In this document: positions 57,102-64,000 of the stretch, piece by piece
Position numbering within the stretch: position 1 is the first letter of the stretch
How the letters are laid out: each line of letters opens with the position of its first letter
Assembly (NCBI RefSeq): GCF_000633455.1
Contig: NZ_AYMG01000002.1
Span: forward strand, 1-64,000
Length of the DNA: 64,000 bases
Reading direction: 5' to 3'
Source: Pedobacter jeongneungensis
GTDB taxonomy: Bacteria > Bacteroidota > Bacteroidia > Sphingobacteriales > Sphingobacteriaceae
Translations under genes and position numbers: made by a program
The notes under the pieces: generated by a model
The model's input: the letters and a program-made list of their open reading frames with translations, nothing else
What the model was told of the DNA's origin: nothing
Databases searched by the model: none

Positions 57102-58381
57102 TATTTATGTGCGATTTTATAACCCCGTAAGCCAAAATAAAGGATAATCAAAAAACATATTAATGGAATGATATAGCCGATTTGTACATTGTCGTTACTT
57201 GCATCTATTACAGCGCCCATTGTCAATGGAACCACCGAACCCCCAATTATAGACATAATCAACCATGAGGAACCTGGTTTGGTATCGTCACCAATACCTT
57301 CTATGCCCAATGCAAATATTGTTGGAAACATGATCGACATGAAAAAACCTAAACCACCTAGTGCATACACTACAATAGGACCTTTAACTGTTATCGCAAT
57401 TAAACATAAGACGATGGCCACACAGGCGTAAATAGACAACAACTTAGGTGATTTTACATAAGCCAATAAGGCTGTGCCTACAAAGCGACCGACTGTAAAG
57501 AGTATACCATAGATAAATAAATAAATGCCTGCGGTTCTTTCATCAAAACCAGCGCCTTGTTGCGCTGCACGAATAAATGAACTCGTAACACATACCTGGG
57601 CACCTACATAAAAAAATTGTGCAATAACGGCCCATCTCAAATGCTTATGTTTTAGAGATCCTAAAAAGCTACCCTTAGCTTCACCATCAACACTTTTTGT
57701 TTTGATTTCGGGAAATTTAATAAAGCAAAAGGCTATAGCAATTAAAACTAAAACTGTTCCTAAAATAATATAGGGCATTTTTACAGATGATGCTTCTGTA
57801 AGGCGTACCACCTCTGTCATATTAGCTAACTCATCTTTAGTATAGGTTTTGCCTGATAGAATATAACGGGTACCAATAAAACCAGCCACGGCAGCTGCCA
57901 AGCCATTAAAAGAAGCTGCTAAATTTAAGCGAGTTGCTGCTTTTGCCGGATCACCAAGAACAGCTGCATAAGGATTGGCTGAGGTTTCTAAAGTAGCCAA
58001 ACCACATCCAATGATAAATAATGCAATTAAAAAGGTGAAATACGAAAGGTTATTTGCAGCTGGAACAAATAAAAATGCTCCAAATGCAAATACTAATAGC
58101 CCCACAATCATTGTGGTTTTATACCCCCATTTCTTAAGGATAATTCCAGCTGGGATTGCCATTATAAAATACGCTAAGAAAATCGATGTATCAATAAACA
58201 TCGATTCGAGATTACTTAAGTTAAAAGCTTTCCGTAAATGTGGAATTAAACTTGAATCGAGGTTATGCGCCATTCCCCAAAGGAAAAACAGACTGATGAC
58301 GAAGATAAATGGTATGAGGTATTTTCTGCCCGATGATTGATCACCCTGTATTATAATTTCTGGTTGTGTGTTGTGGTTCAT
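57101..58381 (-). CDS. FucP-like sugar:H+ symporter (MFS)
   Basis: 426 residues, twelve membrane helices. Motifs are LFFLWGMAHNLDSSLIPHLRKAF (with D and N in helix 1, as in fucose permease), GCGLATLETSANPYAAVLG and GLGFFMSIMFPTIFALGIEG. It imports an L-sugar with protons. It lies between the glycosidases and the MaoC gene and is the only transporter gene of the cluster in this window, where no SusC/SusD pair is present. Confidence 0.9.
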   Translation of the reverse strand: MNHNTQPEIIIQGDQSSGRKYLIPFIFVISLFFLWGMAHNLDSSLIPHLRKAFNLSNLESMFIDTSIFLAYFIMAIPAGIILKKWGYKTTMIVGLLVFAFGAFLFVPAANNLSYFTFLIALFIIGCGLATLETSANPYAAVLGDPAKAATRLNLAASFNGLAAAVAGFIGTRYILSGKTYTKDELANMTEVVRLTEASSVKMPYIILGTVLVLIAIAFCFIKFPEIKTKSVDGEAKGSFLGSLKHKHLRWAVIAQFFYVGAQVCVTSSFIRAAQQGAGFDERTAGIYLFIYGILFTVGRFVGTALLAYVKSPKLLSIYACVAIVLCLIAITVKGPIVVYALGGLGFFMSIMFPTIFALGIEGIGDDTKPGSSWLIMSIIGGSVVPLTMGAVIDASNDNVQIGYIIPLICFLIILYFGLRGYKIAHK

Positions 58382-58434
58382 TATATTTGGTTTACTCCTA
58401 AATCCCCTGGAGGGGGCATAAGATGAATGTTAAT

Positions 58435-58875
58435 TTATTTTTTCTTTACAACAAGCAGGTGGTCGCAGACCAATACCACTTCTCCATGTTGGTTGATGAT
58501 TTCTACGTGTTCGGTTACGGTGCCATATTCAGGTCTTTTGCTCTCTCCTTTTTCTGAAATGGTGATTTCGGAGTGGATGGTATCGCCAATGAAAACCGGT
58601 TTTACAAAGCGTAATTTATCATAACCTTTGCTCATGGCTTCCGGATTAATTTCTGATGCGGTTAAACCGATACCAATGCTAAAAATCATGGTTCCGTGGG
58701 CAATACGTTGTTTAAAAGGTTGTGTTGCACACCATTCTGCATCCATGTGATGAGGGAAGAAATCGCCGGTATGACCAGCATGAACCACAAAATCGGTTTC
58801 GGTTATGGTCCGACCTAAGGTTACACGTTTATCCTGTAATTGGTAATCTTCAAAAAATGTTGATTTGAAATACAT
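58435..58875 (-). CDS. MaoC-like dehydratase/hydratase
   Basis: 146 residues, a hot-dog fold. The catalytic dyad of (R)-specific enoyl-CoA hydratases is D38 and H43 in [14 protein letters not shown]-like [18 protein letters not shown] and [11 protein letters not shown] are also conserved. It would hydrate or dehydrate a CoA thioester. In a cluster with two CoA-transferases this suggests an acyl-CoA route for a sugar-derived acid. It lies between the Gfo/Idh and FucP genes. Confidence 0.85.
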   Translation of the reverse strand: MYFKSTFFEDYQLQDKRVTLGRTITETDFVVHAGHTGDFFPHHMDAEWCATQPFKQRIAHGTMIFSIGIGLTASEINPEAMSKGYDKLRFVKPVFIGDTIHSEITISEKGESKRPEYGTVTEHVEIINQHGEVVLVCDHLLVVKKK

Positions 58876-58948
58876 AATTTTATTTTTCTATAAGCGATAC
58901 AATCGCTTTTCTCTTACATCCTCGTTACAAACTAGGACGATCTAGTGA

Positions 58949-60031
58949 TTAACTATTTAATTTCTCTTTAACTTTAACCCCACCAATATCGCTCGATTGA
59001 TAGGCACTTTCTACAACGACCATGGTTTGGATCACATCTTCAACACTGGTATGCAACACATCTGTTGAACCTTCATTATAACGCATTAAATTGGCCATGG
59101 TGCCAATAAAAGCCTCCGGAAACCAGGAGCCATCTAATTTAACTGTCCGCCATTCTGGAGTTTTGCCATCTTCTACTATGCAGTATTCAAATACATCAGG
59201 TACTCCATGCGGATAATCCATCAATAAACCGATTTTAGCTACAATAGCACCTTTTGTTCCTTCCCATTTGATGTAACTTTCCTGGTGTTTCGGACCGAAA
59301 TCATGGTCGTGGTTAGTATTGATTACCGCATGCATGGTATCGCCATAATCGAATAAAATGGTAGAACGTGATGAAGACAAACTTTTCGCGGGATGTTTTA
59401 AGGTTTTTGCCAGAATACTCCTCGGATTACCCAAAAATGAGCGGATCAAATCGACATAATGGATGCTATGGTACTGAATTTCTAAGCGCGGATGAATAAT
59501 TACATGCGGGAAGATTTCCCAGGGTGTTTTAATCGTCACCCGAACTTCCATATCGTATAATTCGCCAATTAAACCATGATCAATGAGGTACTTTGCAGCG
59601 CTTACAAAAGGTGCGAAACGTAACTGAAAGTTAATGGCGGCTTTAAACTTCTTTGCCCTGCATAACTCAAGGATTTGCTTTGCCTGTGCAAAATCATCTC
59701 CCATGGGTTTTTGGATCAATACTGCACTTCCATCCGGCAATTGTTGCAGGGTTTCGATGTATTGCTCAGGCATGATCGTTAAATCGTAAACTGCATTTGC
59801 TGGAGCCAGTTTTACTGCTTCGGCCACCGAATTGTAGACGTTTGGAATGCCAAAAGCATCAGCCAGTTTCTGTGCCCGCTTTTTGGTCCGGTTTACAATA
59901 CCATGCACTTCAAAACCTGCAATTTTATACGCTGGAAGATGCGCATCGGCCACTATTCCTCCTGCACCAATGATAATGATGGGTTGTTTGGTTTGTGGTA
60001 ATTCGGGTTTATATTTGATATCAATACTCAT
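58949..60031 (-). CDS. Gfo/Idh/MocA family oxidoreductase
   Basis: 360 residues. The N-terminal Rossmann motif is IIGAGGIVADAHLPAY, then GIVNRT and the QKPMGDD segment in place of the common EKP, which carries the catalytic lysine region. The C-terminal alpha/beta domain has QLRFAPF and HYVDLIRSFLG (H at the active-site entrance). It oxidises or epimerises a sugar or a cyclitol with NAD(P). Its ATG overlaps the stop of the solute-binding-like gene by 4 bases (ATGA). Confidence 0.85.
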   Translation of the reverse strand: MSIDIKYKPELPQTKQPIIIIGAGGIVADAHLPAYKIAGFEVHGIVNRTKKRAQKLADAFGIPNVYNSVAEAVKLAPANAVYDLTIMPEQYIETLQQLPDGSAVLIQKPMGDDFAQAKQILELCRAKKFKAAINFQLRFAPFVSAAKYLIDHGLIGELYDMEVRVTIKTPWEIFPHVIIHPRLEIQYHSIHYVDLIRSFLGNPRSILAKTLKHPAKSLSSSRSTILFDYGDTMHAVINTNHDHDFGPKHQESYIKWEGTKGAIVAKIGLLMDYPHGVPDVFEYCIVEDGKTPEWRTVKLDGSWFPEAFIGTMANLMRYNEGSTDVLHTSVEDVIQTMVVVESAYQSSDIGGVKVKEKLNS

Positions 60032-61266
60032 TTGTCAATTTCATTAATCTGGTTCTGTGCAAGCTGAATGAGCTCTTCTGTTGCGGCATCGGTGTTGATG
60101 GCCTGTAAAACCATTTGGTCGATGATGGCGGCAATAGCAGCCCAGTTTTGTTTCTGTGGCAACATATTGGCCACCTCATGTAATTCTTCTAATTTATGGT
60201 AATAAGGAATAATCTGGTTGATCTCTTCATTTTTCCAGGTCGAAATCCTGCAACCTATCCCACCTGCTAAGGTGAGCTGTTTATCCTGTTCAGCAGCCAG
60301 GGTAAAACGTAAAAAATCATACGCTACAGCTTTATTTTTACTGCCCTTTGCAATGGTATAAAGCCAATATACATTTAGCGAAGCCGAGTTTTTACCTGGA
60401 GCGGATGGCAAGCGTTCCACATCAATTTTTCCTTTTACTTTGGAGTTTGCATCTACTTCGCACATGGCCGCAAAACCAAACCAGTTGATCATCATGGCAG
60501 CTTCACCTTGTGAAAAGGCGATTCCTGCGGCTACAGATTCGAATTCGGCCGATTTAGGGTGAACAGCAGTTTTATCGTTCACGATTTTACGGTAAAAGTT
60601 TAAACCATCAATGGCTGCCTGGGTATTGATCTGGATAAAACCATTTTTATCAACCAGTGTCCCGCCCCTAGTCCATAATTGCAAAGCGAAATCGAAAACA
60701 GTGTTGTGTCCGTCGGGATAACAGGCGAAAATACTGCCATACAAATTTTGTTCCGGGCGATTGAAAAAACGGGCAATCTGGTGAAAATCTTCCCAGGTTT
60801 TGGGCACTGTTAAGGTTTTGCCGAATTGAGCAAAATATTGAGCCTTTTCAGCTTCACTTTCGAATAAATCTCTTCTGTAGATAAAACACTCCGGGCCATC
60901 ATGAAAGGGCAAACCCACTACTTCCCATCCGAAACGTTGCAGCCCTAAAAGCGATTTGCTCCATCCCCTCGGGAAATCGTCGGGTTTATTTTTATTGATG
61001 TAAGGATTTAAAACTTCAAAATCATTGCCGGAGTAGCCTTCCAAAACCCAATCGGTACTGATGTGCGCAATATCAAAATCGCCCTTTGCCAAACCTTTCT
61101 GAGTGATGGTACTGTCGTAAAGTTCGTGCAAATCCATTACCACCATTTCCAACTTTAGTGTACAGCCTGAAATGGTACAATATTGATCCCAGAATTTCTG
61201 CATGGCAGCTTCAAAAGGTGCAAATTTACGAACGGCTATTCTGAAGGTTTCTATTTGGTTATGCAT
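60028..61266 (-). CDS. Solute-binding-fold protein without signal peptide
   Basis: 412 residues matching the sugar ABC transporter substrate-binding family: DFDIAHISTDWVLEG, GLPFHDGPECFIYRRDLF, VPKTWEDFHQIARFF and GEAAMMINWFGFAAMC. It begins MHNQIETFRIAVRKFAP with no hydrophobic segment or lipobox, and full-length family members with signal start later. It is therefore probably cytoplasmic. No permease or ATPase gene is present. It overlaps the CoA-transferase stop by 8 bases and the Gfo/Idh ATG by 4. It may bind and present a sugar acid to the enzymes, or act as a sensor; both are guesses. Confidence 0.75.
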   Translation of the reverse strand: MHNQIETFRIAVRKFAPFEAAMQKFWDQYCTISGCTLKLEMVVMDLHELYDSTITQKGLAKGDFDIAHISTDWVLEGYSGNDFEVLNPYINKNKPDDFPRGWSKSLLGLQRFGWEVVGLPFHDGPECFIYRRDLFESEAEKAQYFAQFGKTLTVPKTWEDFHQIARFFNRPEQNLYGSIFACYPDGHNTVFDFALQLWTRGGTLVDKNGFIQINTQAAIDGLNFYRKIVNDKTAVHPKSAEFESVAAGIAFSQGEAAMMINWFGFAAMCEVDANSKVKGKIDVERLPSAPGKNSASLNVYWLYTIAKGSKNKAVAYDFLRFTLAAEQDKQLTLAGGIGCRISTWKNEEINQIIPYYHKLEELHEVANMLPQKQNWAAIAAIIDQMVLQAINTDAATEELIQLAQNQINEIDK

Positions 61267-62422
61267 TTGCAGTGGTATGCTGTGTTATAAATTCTTTGAT
61301 AATTTTTTCATTATCCTGTCCCAATTTTGGTGAACCTACAGATGAAGTCAATAATTCTCCATCAATACGGATCGGGCATCTGGTGGTTTCATATTTGTAA
61401 CCATCAATCATTTCAACTTCCTGAACCATCTTCAATACCTTAAAACCCTCGTGGGCCATTAAGGCGTTCCAGTTTAATACATCGGCACACCAGATATCGG
61501 CTGGTTCTAAAATGGAAAGCCATTTTTCGGTAGTTGCCGATAAAAGATGATCAGCCAAAATTGCCTTAATTTCATCACGTTTATTGAATGCTTCACTGAG
61601 CTCAACATAATCTTCTAACTTCTCGTTACCAAGCAAATTACCGAGCTGTGGAATGGAAGCCATCGCCAGGGCTAAATATCCGTTTTCTGTTTGATAAATC
61701 CCATAAGGAGCACCTAAATATGCATTTGCATTATTCTTTTTCGAACGTTGAGGCAAGGATCCGCCATCATTCATAAAAGTGGTGATGGTTTCAAACTGGA
61801 AATCGTAAGCAGATTCCATCATGCTGATCTGTACAAAACCACCTTCGTTTTTTATCGCTTTCCGGTATAAACAAGCAAGGATTCCCTGCGCCAGATGTGC
61901 GCCTGCCAACATATCAATAATGGATAAGCCCATTGCCACAGGGCCGCTACCGGCATTTCCTGTTAAAGAGGTTAAACCGGTAACGGATTGCAAAAGTAGA
62001 TCCTGACCAGGTTTATTTTTCCATTCCGTGTTGTTGCCATAGCCTGAAATTTCGCTATAAATGATGGTTGGATTTAAAGCGGAAACGGATTGATAATCGA
62101 AACCTAAACGTTCCATTACCCCCGGACGGAAATTATGGATCATTACATCTGCTTTTTTAAGTAGTTCGCGTACCATTTCGCAATCTTCTTCGCGTTTTAA
62201 ATCAACCTCAAAACTTTCTTTATTCCTGTTGATGGCATGAAAAACCGACGATTCGCCGTTCATGATCAGGTTTGAGGTATAGAGCGTGCGGCAAATATCG
62301 CCTACACCCAAACGCTCGATTTTGATTACACGCGCACCCATATCGGCCAAACGCAAACTTGCTGATGGTCCCGATAGGAACTGGCTGAAATCGATAACTA
62401 AATAATCTTCAAGCGGTAGCAT
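61259..62422 (-). CDS. CaiB/BaiF family CoA-transferase
   Basis: 387 residues of the family III CoA-transferases. The catalytic aspartate is D170 in MGLSIIDMLAGAHLAQG; the N terminus IDFSQFLSGPSASLRLADMGARVIKIE and the IHNFRPGVMERLGFDY segment are canonical. It transfers CoA between two carboxylates. It is a paralogue of the neighbour at 62574 (same GYGNNTEWKNKPGQDLL layout). Its substrate is unknown; it overlaps the following solute-binding gene by 8 bases. Confidence 0.88.
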   Translation of the reverse strand: MLPLEDYLVIDFSQFLSGPSASLRLADMGARVIKIERLGVGDICRTLYTSNLIMNGESSVFHAINRNKESFEVDLKREEDCEMVRELLKKADVMIHNFRPGVMERLGFDYQSVSALNPTIIYSEISGYGNNTEWKNKPGQDLLLQSVTGLTSLTGNAGSGPVAMGLSIIDMLAGAHLAQGILACLYRKAIKNEGGFVQISMMESAYDFQFETITTFMNDGGSLPQRSKKNNANAYLGAPYGIYQTENGYLALAMASIPQLGNLLGNEKLEDYVELSEAFNKRDEIKAILADHLLSATTEKWLSILEPADIWCADVLNWNALMAHEGFKVLKMVQEVEMIDGYKYETTRCPIRIDGELLTSSVGSPKLGQDNEKIIKEFITQHTTANA

Positions 62423-62495
62423 AATTTTATTATTATATTAAGGCTTGTTTACCATGCCTCATTGTTCTTTTATTTATCCGTTAAGTCTAGCGTAT

Positions 62496-62565
62496 CGTCA
62501 TTCCCAACTTGATTGGGAATCGTAATACGATGGGCATTAGGGTTCCCGCCTGCGCGGGAATGACG
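62496..62565. repeat. Palindromic repeat (CGTCATTCCC family)
   Basis: CGTCATTCCC and GGGAATGACG bound the element, with TTGATTGGGAA and CCCGCCTGCGCGGG inside. It sits in the 151-base gap between the two CoA-transferase genes. Confidence 0.8.
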
Positions 62566-62573
62566 ATTATTTT

Positions 62574-63728
62574 TTATTCACTTAACTCAAACTCTTTATT
62601 AACCTCAGCTGTTCCAAAACCCAGTTTTGGCGCTGCTTTACTGGCAAATAACTTTTGATTATCCAAACGGATCGGGCTCACGGTTGTCTTTATTTTTTTG
62701 CCATCAGCTAAATCCAGTTCCTGCTCAATCTGCAGGCTTTTATAAGTATTCATGGCTGTAGCAGTTTGATAATTCAGTACTTCTGCGCACCAGATACCGT
62801 GACTTTCCAAAAGATCAAGCCAATGTTTTGTATTTTCTTTTTTAAAGGTTTCAGCCAGGCGGACAATTAATTTATCGCGGTTTTCGAAGGCTGAACCAGC
62901 TTCTACATATAGGTCAGTAATATCGCAATTAATGATCGCGCAGATATTTGGCAGGTTGCCCATGGCCATGGCAATATAACCGTCGTTGGTTTCGTACATG
63001 CCATAAGGAGCGCTTAAATAAGCGTGAGCGCTGCCTTTTGCTCCGCTTCTATCGGGCAATTTACCGCCATCATTTAAATATGTTGTGAGCACTTCAAACT
63101 GTACATCTAAAATGGATTCAAGCAAACTCACTTCAACCAGAACACTTTTATTGGTTTTTGCCCTTTTAATTAAAGCGGCCATAATGCCTTGCGCCAAATG
63201 GTTTCCGCACATAATATCCGATACGGAAAGTCCGAATGGAACCGGCCCGTCTACATCAACACCGGATAAAAATGTTAATCCGGAAACGGATTGTACCAGT
63301 AAATCCTGACCTGGCTTGTTTTTCCACGGACCTTCAGTTCCATAGCCGGTTACCACACCGTAAACAATTTTTGGATTGATGTTTTGAACATTTTGATAAT
63401 CCAGGCCAATTTTCTCCATCACACCAGGGCGGAAATTATGTGTCATCACATCGGCTTTACTGATTAATTTCTTAAGCCTTTCTAAATCTTCCGGATTTTT
63501 TAAATCGGCAGTATAACTTTCTTTATTCCGGTTAATGGTATGAAAAAGCAGGCTGTCTTCATCTACAAAAAGATTTTTGATGGATAAAGATCTGCAAGCA
63601 TCGCCTGTTTTAGGTCGTTCAATTTTGATTACACGGGCGCCTAAATCAGCCAGTTTTAAGCCTGCAGATGGTCCGGCCAAAAACTGGCAAAACTCTAAAA
63701 TCAAAAGTCCTTCTAGCGGTCTGTTCAT
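62574..63728 (-). CDS. CaiB/BaiF family CoA-transferase, paralogue
   Basis: 384 residues. Catalytic aspartate D171 in FGLSVSDIMCGNHLAQG, and conserved LEFCQFLAGPSAGLKLADLGARVIKIERP and NFRPGVMEKIGLDY. Its start codon overlaps the stop of the partial gene at 63725 by 4 bases (ATGA). The two transferases may form a heteromer or act on successive acids of one pathway. The closest general role in other bacteria is carboxylate activation without free CoA loss. Confidence 0.88.
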   Translation of the reverse strand: MNRPLEGLLILEFCQFLAGPSAGLKLADLGARVIKIERPKTGDACRSLSIKNLFVDEDSLLFHTINRNKESYTADLKNPEDLERLKKLISKADVMTHNFRPGVMEKIGLDYQNVQNINPKIVYGVVTGYGTEGPWKNKPGQDLLVQSVSGLTFLSGVDVDGPVPFGLSVSDIMCGNHLAQGIMAALIKRAKTNKSVLVEVSLLESILDVQFEVLTTYLNDGGKLPDRSGAKGSAHAYLSAPYGMYETNDGYIAMAMGNLPNICAIINCDITDLYVEAGSAFENRDKLIVRLAETFKKENTKHWLDLLESHGIWCAEVLNYQTATAMNTYKSLQIEQELDLADGKKIKTTVSPIRLDNQKLFASKAAPKLGFGTAEVNKEFELSE

Positions 63729-64000
63729 GATAACACTAAACTTTTAGATTGTAGATATAACTCATTCATGACTGATAAAACCTGAATTTCATCGCCTCCA
63801 TTCATTAAATAATCGCGGACAACATCCCCCGCGTGATCTTGAAAATACATGGAGCCATGGTAACGCGGACGGAGAAATGCTCTTTGTAAAGCGGGTAAGG
63901 TACTTTGAAAATAATTATGACTCTGGCGGTTGACTTCTTCGTTTTTCCAGGCGGCTAAATGCCCTGGCTGACCGCCGCTTTCGAAAAATAAAGTAGACTG
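63725..64000 (-). CDS. Solute-binding-fold protein, C-terminal end only (window edge)
   Basis: The 91 visible residues (translated by hand) include FESGGQPGHLAAWKNEEVN, RAFLRPRYHGSMYFQDHAG and a final NELYLQSKSLVLS, resembling the C-terminal end of sugar-type extracellular solute-binding proteins. The 5' part lies beyond the window. It is the gene before the two CoA-transferases and is coupled to the first (ATGA overlap). It would be a second solute-binding paralogue, next to CoA-transferase and without a visible permease. Confidence 0.6.
   Translation of the reverse strand, partial: QSTLFFESGGQPGHLAAWKNEEVNRQSHNYFQSTLPALQRAFLRPRYHGSMYFQDHAGDVVRDYLMNGGDEIQVLSVMNELYLQSKSLVLS

Overview
The window looks like chromosomal DNA of a soil or plant-associated Bacteroidota, most likely Sphingobacteriaceae and Pedobacter-like. 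I infer this from Bacteroidota-type promoters (TAnnTTTG at -7) in front of the SRP RNA, tRNA-Lys and several genes, from the lack of strong Shine-Dalgarno sites, from FucP-type sugar transporters and GH127/GH106-like enzymes, and from many intergenic palindromic repeats. No ribosomal RNA, phage, transposase or CRISPR array is seen.

Layout. 0-8 kb: housekeeping genes, with glutamate synthase gltB-gltD on the minus strand, a small SRP RNA and a transaldolase. 8-12 kb: a GmhB-like phosphatase, a FucP-like transporter, a lipoprotein with a complete formylglycine-generating-enzyme active site, and tRNA-Lys. 12-18 kb: a lone defence-type insertion directly behind tRNA-Lys. It encodes one giant protein, a PD-(D/E)XK nuclease-like domain followed by a NACHT-type NTPase and a very long helical-repeat tail, which resembles Avs/STAND antiphage sensors. 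18-40 kb: an accessory stress and redox region with an ABC exporter, hydrolases, a VOC protein, a WYL regulator, two Crp/Fnr regulators with candidate operators, a DJ-1/PfpI-quinol monooxygenase pair, and several SDR or FAD enzymes each next to an AraC-type regulator. It also holds a triplicated ~300 bp non-coding repeat and a ~236 bp nested palindrome. 40-45 kb: L-arabinose catabolism (araB-araD-araA) and a VapD-type toxin with a small overlapping partner.

45-64 kb: one long minus-strand cluster that runs off the window end. In transcription order it holds a second solute-binding protein (partial), two CaiB/BaiF CoA-transferases, a solute-binding-fold protein without signal peptide, a Gfo/Idh/MocA dehydrogenase, a MaoC hydratase, a FucP-like MFS transporter, a GH106-like enzyme, a GH127 enzyme, a sialate-O-acetylesterase-like protein, a DUF5703 glycosidase-like protein, an SDR and a zinc alcohol dehydrogenase. 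Many of these genes overlap by 1-8 bases, so they are probably translated as coupled units. The glycosidases would release L-sugars (rhamnose or arabinose type) from pectin-like glycans. FucP imports the sugars and the dehydrogenases oxidise them. The role of the CoA-transferases, MaoC and permease-less solute-binding proteins is not explained by any pathway I know; with the NACHT-nuclease locus, this is the most interesting part of the window.
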